Shown piece after piece: positions 1-10,447 of a stretch of DNA of 64,000 bases. The position numbers were made by a program, and so were the translations under genes. This DNA is from Magnetospirillum sp. (GTDB lineage: Bacteria; Pseudomonadota; Alphaproteobacteria; Rhodospirillales; Magnetospirillaceae): NCBI GenBank assembly GCA_024707145.1, contig JANQAI010000001.1, forward strand, positions 64,501-128,500, written 5' to 3'. Positions within the stretch are counted from its first letter, which is position 1; every line of letters begins with the position of its first letter. The notes under the pieces were generated by a model. It did no database searches, had not been told where the DNA came from, and saw only the letters and a program-made list of their open reading frames with translations.

Positions 1-1
1 C

Positions 2-400
2 CTTAGCCGATTGATCGCCATCGATCCCTCGGTTCTGGATTTGCCGCCCAGCGACGTGAGCGAGCATTTCTATCGCCGGCTTTCCGACCTGACCGAGGAA
101 ATCGTCGTCTTCAAGTCCGTCCCGCCCTTCCAGCGTCTTGCCCGTTTGCTGCTGGACCATGTCGGCCCCCGATCCGGTTCGGCGAACGGCGAACTCCCGT
201 TGCTGAAAAAGACCGTGGCCGCGAAGATCGGCGTCGACCCCGCTTCACTATCGCGTCTGCTCCGGCGCATGAAGGATCTCGGGGTCAGCGTGCAGGGCAA
301 TTCCATCAAGGTTGCGGATGTGGGGGTGCTGCGCGGGGTGGCGGAACAGGTCTCGCCCGTGCGGGAATTCCGGCGCCCCGAATGTGGTGTGGCTGGATGA
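2..400 (+). CDS. Crp/Fnr-type regulator, C-terminal part (5' end outside window)
   Basis: The reading frame is open from base 2, so the gene begins before the window. The visible 130 or so residues hold the end of a dimerisation helix and a winged helix-turn-helix with a segment (AAKIGVDPASLSRLLRRM) typical of Crp/Fnr DNA-recognition helices. The cyclic-nucleotide or effector domain is not visible. Position upstream of nosR suggests a denitrification regulator of the NnrR/Dnr/FixK kind, but that is inference, since the sensing part is missing. Confidence 0.7.
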   Translation, partial: LSRLIAIDPSVLDLPPSDVSEHFYRRLSDLTEEIVVFKSVPPFQRLARLLLDHVGPRSGSANGELPLLKKTVAAKIGVDPASLSRLLRRMKDLGVSVQGNSIKVADVGVLRGVAEQVSPVREFRRPECGVAG

Positions 401-530
401 GTGGTTAGTGATGCGATCATTGTGAGGATCGTATTGACCTCCGTCAATTTTCCAGAGGCCAATGATCGGCAATATCAGGGGCAGCCCGGTAGCATAGGCC
501 CGGGGCGGCAGGTCACCGGATGGAACCCCG

Positions 531-1920
531 ATGAGATCGAAGGCCGAATGCGCTTGGTCGCCCGACATTAGTCAATCGCAGGGGCCGCTGTATCTCGCCA
601 TCAGCGACGCGATTGCTGGTGATATTCGCGATGGGCGCCTGCGCGCCGGCGACCGGTTGCCCGCCCATCGCGATCTGGCGCTTCGCCTTGGGGTCGACGT
701 GACCACTGTCACGCGGGCTTATGCCGAAGCTCGGCGCCGGGGGCTGGTCGACAGCTGTGTCGGCCGGGGGACCTTCATCCGCCTGTCCGCCACCGTCGAT
801 CCGGCTCCGAAGGTCGAGCTGCCTGGTATCGACATGACCATGAACCGGCCGCCGGACATTCCGGGCGGGCTGGTGAATGCACGCCTGCGGGCCGGCATTG
901 CCGATGTGTTGGCGCGCGAGGATTCCGCAGACTTGCTGGCATACGGCGATTCCGCCGGGTCGGAAGTTTCGCGCGAGGCGGGCGCGCTGTGGCTCAAGCC
1001 GAGGCTGGGTGAGGTCTGCCCCGATCGTGTGGTCGTATGCCCCGGTTCCCAGGGCGCCCTGGCGGCGACCCTGTCCGCCTTGGTGGTTCCCGGCGACGTC
1101 GTCTGTTGTCCGTCCCTGGCCTATCCGGGCCTGCGCATGTTGGGAACGCAGCTGGGCCTCGACCTCGTCGGCCTGCCCCTGGACGCCGATGGCGTGCTTC
1201 CCGATGCGTTCGAAGCCGCCTGCCTGCGGCATCGGGTCAAAGTGATCTATTGCTGTCCGACTTTGGCCAATCCCACCGCCGAAGTGATGCCGCCCGGGCG
1301 GCGGCGCGAGATTGTCGCCGTTGCGCGAAACTACGGCGTTGCCATCGTCGAGGACGACGCCTATGGCTTGTTGCCCCGGCACTCCCCCCGCCCTTGGCGG
1401 CTTTGGCCCCCGAAATCACCCACTACGTCGGCAGCCTGTCCAAGGTGGTGGCGCCGGGCCTGCGCATCGCCTATCTGGTGGCCCCGGACGGCACTGCGGC
1501 GGGGCGGGTCAGTGCCCGTCTCCGGGCGACCTCCCTGATGACCGCACCCTTGATGACAGCCTTGGCGACGCGCTGGATCACCGACGGCACAGCCGGCGAG
1601 ATCTTGCCGCCATCCGGGCGGAAAGCGCGGCCCGTCAAACGTTGGCGGCGGCCGAACTGCCGCCTGGGCTGGTGCGTGCGCATCCCGACTGTTTCCACTT
1701 GTGGCTTCCGTTGCCTGCCGGCTGGTCGGCATCGGCCTTTTCCAACCGCTCGGCGGCCCTGGGCGTGTCCGTCGTCCCCGCCGACGCGTTCGCCGTCTCG
1801 CTGGCGCCGCCGGCGGCCGTCCGCCTTTCCCTTGGTGCCGTGAGCGAGCGGGCGCGCCTGTCGAAGGCCTTGCGTGTGCTGGCCGACCTCCTGGGCAGTC
1901 GGGAAGGCAGTGCGACTTAG
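531..1920 (+). pseudogene. MocR/PdxR-type regulator (GntR HTH plus aminotransferase domain), frameshifted
   Basis: An N-terminal GntR winged helix (about residues 15-85, LPAHRDLALRLGVDVTTVTR) is followed by a class I/II aminotransferase fold. The PLP-lysine region (YVGSLSKVVAPGLRIAYL) is present, but in another frame. The frame changes twice, near 1385 beside a run of six C and again near 1600; each is consistent with one missing base. The three pieces together make a normal-length MocR protein of about 460 residues. These regulators often control PLP, GABA or taurine metabolism; the target here is unknown. Either a pseudogene or two sequencing errors. Confidence 0.75.
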
Positions 1921-2009
1921 GTCATAATGAATGCATAATGTACGGATTGCTGTGTAAGTTTTGAGAGGTGTATGCATCAAGTGTTGTGACCAGTTTGGCG
2001 CGCACTGAT

Positions 2010-4214
2010 ATGAATATAAAACTAGACAAATTCTTATATTGCGAGCCCCTTAAGAAAATGAACTTGGGGTGTGTTGCGCATGTAGTCTCTGCGTTCATTC
2101 TAACATTTGGATTCATTTTTTCCTGTCTGACGGAAGCATCTGCCGCGGTATTGCTCTCCGGGTTCGTCGACAAGGCCCGGCCGGCGGAACTGGTTCCCGG
2201 AGCGACGCGATACGGCACCGTCGACCCCGATGGGCGCATCATCGAGGTCTTCGCCGGCGACAAATTGGCCGGCTACGCCTTCCTGACCTCGGATCACTCC
2301 AACACTACGGGCTATTCCGGCAAGCCGATCCACGTGCTGGTCGGTCTCGATCTGGCGGGCGTGGTGACGGGCGCCAAGCTGGTCGACCACAAGGAGCCGA
2401 TCGTGCTGATCGGGATCCCCGTCGCCAAGATCGCCGGGTTCATCCAGGGCTATGTGGGGCGCAACGTTGGGGCGCTGGCCAAGGCTGCGGCGGGAGGCCC
2501 CGGCGGCGTCGACATCGTCAGCGGCGCCACCGTCACCGTCATGGTGATCGGCGATTCCATTTCGCGCTCGGCCATGAAGGTCGCCCGCCTCAAGCATCTG
2601 CCAGGTGCCGAACAGAGTGCCGAGAGCGCCGACAAGCGCGTGCTCGACGAATCCGTGCGGACGGTTTCCGACTGGCAGACCCTGGTGGGCGAGGGGGCGA
2701 TCCGCCGCCTGCACGTGACCGTGGACGAGGTCAACCGGGCCTTTGCCGCCTCGGGCAATGCGGGCGCGGCGAGCCGGCCCGAGAGCGGCAACGGCGACGA
2801 CGCCTTCGTCGAGCTGTATGCCGCCCTGGTCAGCCAGCCGGCCATCGGCCTCTCGCTGCTGGGCGAGGCGGGCTGGAACACCCTGCAGCAGCGCCTGAAG
2901 CCCGGCCAGCAGGCGATCATCGTCATGGGCGGCGGGCGTTACTCGTTCAAAGGCTCGGGCTATGTGCGCGGCGGCATCTTCGACCGTGTCGAGCTGTCCC
3001 AGGAAAGCGGGACCATCCGCTTCCGCGACCGGCACCACGAGCGTTTGGCCGAGCTTGCCGCCGCTGGCGCACCGCAATTCCCGGAAATCAGCATCTTCGC
3101 CATCCCCGAGGAGGTGGAGTTCGATCCGGCGCGCGACTGGACCCTGCGGCTGCTGGTGCAACGCCAGTTGGCGGCGTTGGACAAGGCGTTCCTGACCTTC
3201 GACCTTGGCTACACGCTGCCCGATCGCTTCGTCCGTGTGGAGAAGGCGGCGCCCGTCACGTCCGAAAACGCGCTGTGGCAGCGGATCTGGCAAGAACGGA
3301 CCGTCAGCATTGCCGTGCTGATGGTCGCCATCGCGGTGTTGACCGGCCTGTTCTTCTTCCAGGACTGGTTCGTGCGGCGCCCGCGTCTGGTCACCGGCGT
3401 CCGCTTCGCTTTCCTGGTCTTCAGTCTGGTCTGGCTGGGCTGGTGGAGCAGCGCCCAACTGTCGGTGGTCAATGTCCTGACCCTGGCCCACGCCGTGGTG
3501 ACCGACTTCCGCTGGGACTACTTCCTGATGGACCCGCTGGTGTTCATCCTGTGGGGTGCGGTCGCGGCGGCCTTGCTGTTCTGGGGGCGCGGCCCGTTCT
3601 GCGGCTGGCTGTGCCCGTTCGGCAGCCTGCAGGAGCTTGCCGCCATGGCGGCGCGCCGCCTGGGGATTCGCCAGGTCACGGTTCCCTGGGGGCTGCACGA
3701 GCGCCTGTGGTCGCTCAAATACGTCATCTTCCTCGGGCTGCTGGCGGTGTCGCTCTATTCGGTCGCCGAGGCCGAGCGTCTGGCCGAGATCGAGCCCTTC
3801 AAGACCGCGATCGTGCTGCACTTCCTGCGCGACTGGTGGTTCGTCCTGTTCGCCGTCGCCCTGCTTGCCGCCGGTCTGTTCATCGAACGCTTCTTCTGCC
3901 GCTACTTGTGCCCGCTGGGCGCCGCCCTGGCCATTCCCGGCCGGCTGCGGATGTTCAACTGGCTCAAGCGCTACCGCGAATGCGGCGCGTCGTGCCGCCG
4001 CTGCGGCGTGGAATGCCCGATCCAGGCCATCCACCCCGAGGGCGCCATCAATCCCAACGAGTGCATCTACTGCATGCACTGCCAAGTCTTGTACAGCCAC
4101 GACCAGCACTGCCCCGTGCGGCTGGTCAAGGCGCGCAAGAAGCGGGCGGTCCGGTCCGCCGACGCAGACGTGCGGAAGCCTGCAGAGGTCCTGCCGCCGC
4201 CCGCCAATTTCTGA
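2010..4214 (+). CDS. nosR: NosR, membrane flavoprotein and Fe-S electron donor for N2O reductase
   Basis: NosR passes electrons from the quinone pool towards N2O reductase and is needed for nosZ expression and activity. An N-terminal signal-like hydrophobic stretch is followed by a periplasmic FMN-binding domain with the SGAT motif (covalent FMN threonine). Several membrane segments follow, with two CxxxCP motifs (CGWLCPFG near residue 531, CRYLCPLG near 630). A C-terminal cluster region holds CGASCRRCGVECP and CIYCMHC for [4Fe-4S] centres. Length (734 residues from this ATG) fits the family. The start is uncertain: GTG at 1968 and ATG at 2058 are in frame, and 2058 would place the signal peptide at the very N-terminus. 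No canonical Fnr box is seen upstream. Confidence 0.95.
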   Translation: MNIKLDKFLYCEPLKKMNLGCVAHVVSAFILTFGFIFSCLTEASAAVLLSGFVDKARPAELVPGATRYGTVDPDGRIIEVFAGDKLAGYAFLTSDHSNTTGYSGKPIHVLVGLDLAGVVTGAKLVDHKEPIVLIGIPVAKIAGFIQGYVGRNVGALAKAAAGGPGGVDIVSGATVTVMVIGDSISRSAMKVARLKHLPGAEQSAESADKRVLDESVRTVSDWQTLVGEGAIRRLHVTVDEVNRAFAASGNAGAASRPESGNGDDAFVELYAALVSQPAIGLSLLGEAGWNTLQQRLKPGQQAIIVMGGGRYSFKGSGYVRGGIFDRVELSQESGTIRFRDRHHERLAELAAAGAPQFPEISIFAIPEEVEFDPARDWTLRLLVQRQLAALDKAFLTFDLGYTLPDRFVRVEKAAPVTSENALWQRIWQERTVSIAVLMVAIAVLTGLFFFQDWFVRRPRLVTGVRFAFLVFSLVWLGWWSSAQLSVVNVLTLAHAVVTDFRWDYFLMDPLVFILWGAVAAALLFWGRGPFCGWLCPFGSLQELAAMAARRLGIRQVTVPWGLHERLWSLKYVIFLGLLAVSLYSVAEAERLAEIEPFKTAIVLHFLRDWWFVLFAVALLAAGLFIERFFCRYLCPLGAALAIPGRLRMFNWLKRYRECGASCRRCGVECPIQAIHPEGAINPNECIYCMHCQVLYSHDQHCPVRLVKARKKRAVRSADADVRKPAEVLPPPANF

Positions 4215-4245
4215 CGGTTTTTCCTGAGGAGAGGGAGTTCATTTT

Positions 4246-6180
4246 ATGTCGAAACGAGAAGACAAAGGCGAGATCAGCCGTCGCGGCCTGTTGGGCGGCG
4301 GCGCGAAGGTCGCGACCCTGGCGGGATTGGCCGGTGTCGCCGGTGCTGGCGGGGCTGGCTTGGTGACATCGACCATCGCCGGCGCCGCCCAGGCGGCACC
4401 GGCGGGGAAGGGGCCGCGCGTGCATGTCGCTCCCGGCGAACTGGACGACTATTACGTCTTCGGCAGTTCGGGCCAGGCCGGCGAGGTTCGCGTCCTCGGC
4501 CTGCCGTCCATGCGCGAACTGGTCCGCATCCCGGTGTTCAACCGTTGCTCGGCCACCGGCTGGGGTCTGACCAACGAGAGCCGGAAGATCCTGACCGAGA
4601 ACATGCTGCCGGAAACCAAGGAGTTTCTGAAGAAGCGCGGTCAGGTCGTGCCGCACACCGGCGACGCCCACCACCCGCACATGTCGTTTACCAACGCCAC
4701 CTATGACGGTCGCTACGTCTTCATCCAGGACAAGGGCAACACCCGCGTCGCCCGCATCCGCTGCGACGTGATGAAGGTCGACAAGGTCGTCGAGGTGCCC
4801 AACGCCAGCGACATCCACGGCATGCGGCCGCAGCGCTACCCGCGCACCGGCTACCTGTTCTGCAACGGCGAGCATGAAATCCCGATCCCCAACGACGGTT
4901 CCGTGCTCGACGATCCCAAGAAGTACAAGGCCATCTTCACCGCGCTCGACGGCGACACCATGAAGGTGGCGTGGCAGGTCTTCGTCGACGGCAATTTGGA
5001 CAATTTGGACGCCGACTACCAGGGAAAGTACGCCTTCTCCACCTGCTACAACTCGGAGAAGGGCACCAACACCGCCGAAATGTCCGCCAACGAGCAGGAC
5101 TGGGTGGTCGTCTTCAACATCAAGCGCATCGAGGATGCGGTGAAGGCCGGCAAGGCCAAAATGCTGAACGGTGTGCCGGTGCTGGAGGGCTACCATGGCT
5201 CGCCCTACACCGCCTACATCCCGGTGCCCAACAGCCCGCACGGCTGCAATGCCGCCCCGGACGGCATTCATCTGGTCGCCAACGGCAAGTTGTCGCCGAC
5301 CGTCACCGTCATCGACGTGCGCAAGCTGGACGCCCTGTTCGAGGGCAAGGCCGAGCCGCGTTCCGCCGTGGTGGCCGAACCCCAGCCGGGTCTCGGCCCG
5401 CTCCACACCGCCTTCGACGGTCGCGGCAACGCCTACACCACGCTGTTCCTCGACAGCCAGATGGTGAAGTGGAACATCGACAAGGCCAAGCGTGCCTTCG
5501 CCGGCGAGAAGGTCGATCCGGTGCTGGAGCGCATCGACGTCCACTACCAGCCGGGCCATAACCACACCTCCATGGGCGAAACCCGCGAGGCGGACGGCAA
5601 ATGGCTGATCTCCCTGAACAAGTTCTCCAAGGACCGCTTCCTCAACGTGGGTCCGCTGAAGCCCGAGAACGATCAGCTCATCTATATCGGCGACGACAAG
5701 ATGACGCTGGTGCATGACGGCCCCAGCTTCGCCGAGCCCCACGACGTGATCATCGTGCGCTCCGACATCATCAAGCCGCGCCACGTGTGGGACCGCAACG
5801 ACCCCATGTGGGAGGACGCCCGCAAATGGGCGGCCAAGGACGGCGTGAAGCTGGAAAGCGGCGAGAACGTCATCCGCGACGGCAACAAGGTGCGCGTCTA
5901 CATGTACTCGGCGGCACCCGCCTACAGCCTGGAGAAATTCACTGTCAAACAGGGCGACGAGGTCACGCTGTTCATCACCAACATCGATGACGTCGAGGAC
6001 CTGACCCACGGCTTCTGCCTGTCCAACCACGACATCAGCATGGAAATTCCGCCGCAGGCGACGGTTTCGGTGACGTTCACCGCCGACCGCCCTGGTGTCC
6101 ACTGGTTCTACTGCACCTGGTTCTGCCACGCCATGCACATGGAAATGCGTGGCCGCATGCTGGTGGAACCGCGCAAGTAG
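4246..6180 (+). CDS. nosZ: Nitrous-oxide reductase, Tat-exported (clade I)
   Basis: The terminal denitrification enzyme, reducing N2O to N2 in the periplasm. A twin-arginine signal ([12 protein letters not shown], near residue 11) marks the Tat-dependent type. The N-terminal seven-bladed propeller carries CuZ histidines in segments such as [16 protein letters not shown] and [11 protein letters not shown]. The C-terminal cupredoxin domain ends with the CuA ligand motif [12 protein letters not shown]. 644 residues is the usual length and no disruption is seen. It lies 31 bases after nosR with a purine-rich ribosome site (GAGGAGAGGGAG) and probably shares its transcript. Confidence 0.97.
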   Translation: MSKREDKGEISRRGLLGGGAKVATLAGLAGVAGAGGAGLVTSTIAGAAQAAPAGKGPRVHVAPGELDDYYVFGSSGQAGEVRVLGLPSMRELVRIPVFNRCSATGWGLTNESRKILTENMLPETKEFLKKRGQVVPHTGDAHHPHMSFTNATYDGRYVFIQDKGNTRVARIRCDVMKVDKVVEVPNASDIHGMRPQRYPRTGYLFCNGEHEIPIPNDGSVLDDPKKYKAIFTALDGDTMKVAWQVFVDGNLDNLDADYQGKYAFSTCYNSEKGTNTAEMSANEQDWVVVFNIKRIEDAVKAGKAKMLNGVPVLEGYHGSPYTAYIPVPNSPHGCNAAPDGIHLVANGKLSPTVTVIDVRKLDALFEGKAEPRSAVVAEPQPGLGPLHTAFDGRGNAYTTLFLDSQMVKWNIDKAKRAFAGEKVDPVLERIDVHYQPGHNHTSMGETREADGKWLISLNKFSKDRFLNVGPLKPENDQLIYIGDDKMTLVHDGPSFAEPHDVIIVRSDIIKPRHVWDRNDPMWEDARKWAAKDGVKLESGENVIRDGNKVRVYMYSAAPAYSLEKFTVKQGDEVTLFITNIDDVEDLTHGFCLSNHDISMEIPPQATVSVTFTADRPGVHWFYCTWFCHAMHMEMRGRMLVEPRK

Positions 6181-6190
6181 GGAGGCCGCC

Positions 6191-7456
6191 ATGCGCACGC
6201 TTCTTGCCGCCTTGCTGGCACTCTTCCCACCTTCGATCGGGTGGGCGGCGGAGCGTGCCGTCGAGCCCGGCGGAGATCATCTCCGCCGGGCTGTGGCGGC
6301 GGCCTCGGCCGGGGACGTCCTCAACCTCGCCGACGGTGTGCATGCCGGTCCTATCGAGGTACGGGTGCCGCTGACCATCCGCGGGTCCCGCAAGTCCGTG
6401 GTCGATGGGGGCGGCCAGGGCAGCGTCATCACCGTGTCGGCGCCGGATGTGCTGATACGGGGGATCGCCATCCGTGGGTCCGGCAGCAGCCTGCCCGAGA
6501 TGCATTCCGGCATTTTCGTCACCCAGGAGGGTGACCGCGCGGTCATCGAAGACAACTTCTTCGACCACACGCTTTTCGGCGTCTACCTGCACGGCCCGGA
6601 CGATGCCCTTGTCCGCGCCAACGAGATCACCGGGCGCACCGATTTGCGCATGAGCGAACGGGGCAACGGGGTGAACCTGTGGAACACGCCCGGATCGCGG
6701 GTGGAAGGGAATTACATCCACGACGCCCGCGACGGCATCTTCACCAATGTCAGCCGCCGGAACGTGTTCACGGGAAACCGCATCGAGAACCTGCGCTACG
6801 CCATCCACTACATGTACACCGAGGACAGCGAGGTCTCTTCCAACACGTCGACGGGCAACGACGTGGGCTGGGCGTTGATGTTCTCGAAGAGATTGGTGGT
6901 GCGCGACAACGTCTCGGAAGGGGACCGCGACCACGGCCTGATGCTGAGCACGCTGGAGAACTCGCAGATCAGCGGGAACGTCGTTCGGCGTGGCGGTGAG
7001 AAATGCGTGTTCATCTTCAATGCGAACAAGAACGCCGTCACCGACAATTGGTTCGAAGGCTGCCCTGTCGGAATTCACTATACCGCCGGTTCCGACCGCA
7101 ACCTGATCAGCGGCAACGCCTTCATCAACAATCGCACCCAGGTCAGGTACACCGGCACCCGCAAGATGGACTGGGGCGCGTCGGGGCGGGGCAACTACTA
7201 CAGCGACAATCCGGCCTTTGATTTGAACGGCGATGGCATCGCCGACCAGACCTATCGTCCCAATGACGTGATGGACCAGCTTCTGGCTGCTGCGCCGCTG
7301 GCCAAGGTCACACTCAACAGCCCCGCCGCCCAATTGCTGCGGTGGGCCCAGGCGACCATGCCGGGGTTGCTGCCCGGCAGCATCGTCGACAGCGCGCCGC
7401 TGATGGCACCGCCGCGCCAGATCCCCAACGGGAGAATTGCATGGAACCGACCGTAG
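6191..7456 (+). CDS. nosD: NosD, periplasmic copper-centre maturation protein
   Basis: NosD is a periplasmic right-handed beta-helix protein that works with the NosFY transporter to assemble the CuZ site of NosZ. The start at 6191 follows a GGAGG site directly after the nosZ stop and gives a Sec signal (residues 1-19, ending IGWAA). The body shows repeated NosD/CASH units rich in N-G-I-x and turns, for example SGNVVRRGGEKCVFIFN. 421 residues. Its 3' end overlaps the nosF start by 16 bases, indicating translational coupling. Confidence 0.93.
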   Translation: MRTLLAALLALFPPSIGWAAERAVEPGGDHLRRAVAAASAGDVLNLADGVHAGPIEVRVPLTIRGSRKSVVDGGGQGSVITVSAPDVLIRGIAIRGSGSSLPEMHSGIFVTQEGDRAVIEDNFFDHTLFGVYLHGPDDALVRANEITGRTDLRMSERGNGVNLWNTPGSRVEGNYIHDARDGIFTNVSRRNVFTGNRIENLRYAIHYMYTEDSEVSSNTSTGNDVGWALMFSKRLVVRDNVSEGDRDHGLMLSTLENSQISGNVVRRGGEKCVFIFNANKNAVTDNWFEGCPVGIHYTAGSDRNLISGNAFINNRTQVRYTGTRKMDWGASGRGNYYSDNPAFDLNGDGIADQTYRPNDVMDQLLAAAPLAKVTLNSPAAQLLRWAQATMPGLLPGSIVDSAPLMAPPRQIPNGRIAWNRP

Positions 7457-8336
7457 TGATGTCCGAGACGGTGAAGGCCTTTTCGGCCGGCCGCGCCGTC
7501 GGCCCCGTCTCCTTCAGCCTGTCTCCGGGAGAGACGGTGGCGCTGGTGGGCCATAACGGCGCCGGCAAGACCACGCTGATGAAGTTGATGCTGGGCCTGA
7601 TTCGCCCCAGTTCGGGCACTGTCCGTGTCCTCGGCGGCGACCCGGCCCAGGCACGGGGAAGTCGTGCGCGCCTGGCTGCCGGCTTCCTGCCCGAAACCGT
7701 CGCCTTCCACCACGCCATGACCGGTGTGGAGGTGCTCGATTTTTATGCTCGACTGAAAGGCGAAAACAGCAGGCGCAATGGCGAGTTGCTGGATCGCGTC
7801 GGGCTCGGCGAGGCTCGTCGCCAGCGGGTGGGGACCTATTCCAAGGGCATGCGCCAGCGTCTTGCCCTGGCGCAGGCGCTGCTGGGAGAGCCGCGGCTGT
7901 TGCTGCTGGATGAGCCGACCACCGGCTTGGATCCGGCCCTGAGGCAGAATTTCTACGACATCGTCTATGAGCTGCGTCAGGCAGGGGCCACCGTGCTGAT
8001 GTCCTCTCATGCATTGGCGGAACTGGAGGGGCGGACCGACCGGGTCATCATCATGCACCAGGGCAGCATGCGGGTTTGCGGCACGCTGGACGAGTTGCGC
8101 CAGTTGGCGTGCCTGCCCTCGCACCTTCGGTTGCGCTTTGGGGCGGCGCCCGCGGGCCTGCCGGACTGGCTGCGGCCATCGGCTGGTGCCCCCACAGCTT
8201 CGAGGCCCGCCTACCGTCAGCGCAGGTTGCGGATGCCTTGCGCTCGCTCCCTCAGCTCACTGCCGCTTGCGATATTCAGGCCATCCCGCCGTCGCTCGAC
8301 GACGTCTACGTCCATTTCCGCCGGGAGAACGCGTGA
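7441..8336 (+). CDS. nosF: NosF, ABC transporter ATPase for NosZ maturation (one frameshift)
   Basis: Cytoplasmic ATPase partner of NosY. Walker A is GHNGAGKTT, the signature loop is YSKGMRQRLALAQ, and Walker B with D-loop is LLLLDEPTTGLDP. The first 240 or so residues are in frame from 7441. Near 8172 the frame shifts by one, consistent with a GG run read as G, and the C-terminal part (AAIGWCPHSFEARLPSAQVA to RRENA) continues in another frame to the TGA at 8334-8336. Restoring one base gives a normal protein of about 298 residues, so a sequencing error is likely. The stop overlaps the nosY ATG. Confidence 0.9.
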
Positions 8337-9166
8337 TGCGCACCGTCTTCGTCCTGGCCGTCAGGGAGTTCCGTGACGGCTTTCGCAACAAGTGGGTGGT
8401 GGCCACCGCCGCGCTGCTGGCCGCGCTGGCCTTGACCCTGTCCTTCGTGGGCAACGCGCCGACGGGCGAGTTGGCGGCCGACCCGCTTGAGCTTCTGGTG
8501 GTCGGGCTGTCGTCACTGACCACCTTCCTGGTGCCGCTGATCGCCCTGCTGCTGTCGTATGACGCGGTGGTCGGCGAGCATGAACGGGGCACTCTGCTGC
8601 TGTTGCTGGCCTATCCGGTGGTGCGCTGGCAGGTGCTGTTGGGCAAGTTCGCCGGCCACGTGGCGATCCTCGCCCTGGCCACCGCCGCCGGGTACGGCTC
8701 GGCAGGCGCGGTGCTGGGCTTCAAGCATGGCTTCGCGGCGCTGGCCGGCTGGGGCGCCTTTGCCGCGCTGATCGGTACGTCCACGCTTCTCGGTGTGGCC
8801 TTCCTCGCACTGGGATACCTTATCAGCACCAGCGTGCGCGAGCGTGGCGCGGCGGCTGGTCTGGCGGTGACCGCGTGGCTGTTGCTGGTGGTCATTTTCG
8901 ATCTCGCACTGCTGGGCGTTCTGGTCGCCGATCAGGGCAAGCACCTCAGCGGCTCGGTGGTGGGTGCCCTCATCCTCTTCAATCCTGCCGACGCCTATCG
9001 CGTCCTCAACCTCACGGGATCGGACAAGATACAGCTTCTCTCGGGCCTGGTGGGACTGGACCCTGGAGCCCGCCCGTCGGCGGCGGCACTTGCCACCGCC
9101 TTGTCCGCCTGGGCTCTGGTGCCGCTCGCGGCCGCCTGCCTGCGCTTTTCCCGGCGTCCCATCTGA
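8336..9166 (+). CDS. nosY: NosY, ABC transporter permease for NosZ maturation
   Basis: Integral membrane partner of NosF. It is an ABC-2 type permease of 276 residues with about six membrane segments, for example VVATAALLAALALTLSFV and GLAVTAWLLLVVIFDLALL. It begins on the last base of the nosF stop (TGATG), so translation is coupled. The intracellular segment SYDAVVGEHERGTLLLLLA is typical of the family. The next gene is nosX; no nosL is found in between. Confidence 0.93.
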   Translation: MRTVFVLAVREFRDGFRNKWVVATAALLAALALTLSFVGNAPTGELAADPLELLVVGLSSLTTFLVPLIALLLSYDAVVGEHERGTLLLLLAYPVVRWQVLLGKFAGHVAILALATAAGYGSAGAVLGFKHGFAALAGWGAFAALIGTSTLLGVAFLALGYLISTSVRERGAAAGLAVTAWLLLVVIFDLALLGVLVADQGKHLSGSVVGALILFNPADAYRVLNLTGSDKIQLLSGLVGLDPGARPSAAALATALSAWALVPLAAACLRFSRRPI

Positions 9167-9187
9167 CCTTCGGCGAGGAAATCAGTG

Positions 9188-10183
9188 ATGCAGAAAACTT
9201 CCCTCACTCGCCGGCGTTTCCTGACGATCAGCGCCGTGGCTGGAGCAGCCTTGGCGGTTTCGCGGGGGCGCTCCGCTGCAGCCCAGCAGGTCGAAACCTG
9301 GGCGGGCAGCGCCATGGGCAGCAGCGCTTCGATCCGGCTGTATCATCATACGGATGCGACCGTAGTCCGGCGGGTGTTGGCACGCTGTGCGGCCGAGGCC
9401 GAGCGTCTGGAGCAGATATTCAGCCTCTATCGCTCCGATTCGGAACTCGTCCGCCTCAACAAGGCGGGCGTGCTCGACGCCCCCGCGCATGATCTCGTCG
9501 TCCTGCTGGGCGAAAGCATGGCCATCGCCGGCCGGACCAACGGCGCTTTCGACCCAACGGTCCAACCCCTGTTCCGCGCCTACGCGGACCATTTCGGTGT
9601 GCCTGGGCGCAGCGCCGATGGCCCTCCACGCCAAGTGATCGCCGACGCCCTATCGCGGGTTGGCTGGCGGGACATGGTCGCCGAACCGGGGCGCATCGCC
9701 TTTGTCCGGCCGGGAATGGAGCTGACCCTCAACGGTATCGCCCAGGGATACATCACCGACCGCATCACCGACATGCTGAAAGCCGCCGGGTTTGAGCGTG
9801 TGCTGGTGAACATGGGGGAAATCCGCAGCCTGGGCCGCCATCCCGACGGCAGGCCATGGTCGGTGGCAATCGAGTCGCCTTATCCCCTGGCGGAGGAGGA
9901 CAAGGTGGTGTCACTGGCGGATGCGGCGATCGCCACCTCATCTCCTGCGGGGACCGTCTTTGACCAGCAGGGGCGCTGCCACCACCTCTTCGATCCCGCC
10001 ACCGGGCAATGTGCCAACGCCTGGCAGTCCGTCACCGTCATCGCGCCCCGTGCCACCACCGCGGACGCCCTCTCGACGGCCTTCAGCACAATGAACGAGG
10101 CTCAAATCCGCGCCGTGATGGACAACATTCGTGGCGTTCACGTGCTCGCGACCCGCGCCAGCGGCGTAGTCAAGTTGTCGTAG
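9188..10183 (+). CDS. nosX: NosX/ApbE-family FAD:protein FMN transferase, Tat signal
   Basis: ApbE proteins attach FMN covalently to threonine in SGAT-like motifs of periplasmic flavoproteins; NosR upstream is the expected substrate. A twin-arginine leader (LTRRRFLTISAVAG) starts the protein, followed by the ApbE fold with TNGAFDPTVQPL and the nucleotide-binding segment GIAQGYITDRI. 331 residues from the ATG at 9188; a GTG immediately before it is an alternative. Seventh gene of the nos run, after a 21-base gap. Family assignment is firm; the NosX name rests on location. Confidence 0.9.
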   Translation: MQKTSLTRRRFLTISAVAGAALAVSRGRSAAAQQVETWAGSAMGSSASIRLYHHTDATVVRRVLARCAAEAERLEQIFSLYRSDSELVRLNKAGVLDAPAHDLVVLLGESMAIAGRTNGAFDPTVQPLFRAYADHFGVPGRSADGPPRQVIADALSRVGWRDMVAEPGRIAFVRPGMELTLNGIAQGYITDRITDMLKAAGFERVLVNMGEIRSLGRHPDGRPWSVAIESPYPLAEEDKVVSLADAAIATSSPAGTVFDQQGRCHHLFDPATGQCANAWQSVTVIAPRATTADALSTAFSTMNEAQIRAVMDNIRGVHVLATRASGVVKLS

Positions 10184-10195
10184 TGGGGGAGTGGC

Positions 10196-10360
10196 ATGGG
10201 AAACATGAGCGTCGTTCATTGGCTGATTGTTCTGGTAATTGTCCTGCTCCTGTTCGGGGCGAATAAAATTCCGGGATTGATGGGGGACATGGCGAAGGGA
10301 ATTAAGGCTTTTCGCATGGGGCTGCGTGATGATGAGGGAGAAGTCTCGCCCCCCAAGTGA
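10196..10360 (+). CDS. tatA: Small TatA/TatE-like translocase subunit
   Basis: A 54-residue protein with one N-terminal membrane helix ([20 protein letters not shown]) followed by an amphipathic segment ([15 protein letters not shown]) and a short charged tail, the classic TatA/E layout. ATG at 10196 follows GGGGGAG and lies 12 bases after nosX. A tatE-like gene at the end of nos operons is known from Pseudomonas stutzeri. It would support export of the Tat substrates NosZ and NosX encoded just upstream. It is below the usual ORF-length cut-off and easily missed. Confidence 0.88.
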   Translation: MGNMSVVHWLIVLVIVLLLFGANKIPGLMGDMAKGIKAFRMGLRDDEGEVSPPK

Positions 10361-10447
10361 AGTGAGGGCTGACGGGGCGATCAAGGGGGGCAATGAGCCC
10401 GGCAATGATGGCCCTTCGGCATTTGGTCCGCGCAATGCCGCCATTGT

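Noticed and set aside
1961-1980. Fnr/NnrR box before nosR (TTGA...TCAA)
   Set aside because: The half-sites are 12 bases apart, not the four to six of a real box, and sit at the putative start region.
2100-4109. Long minus-strand frame opposite nosR
   Set aside because: Antisense shadow of nosR; no motif, and nosR has all its cofactor motifs.
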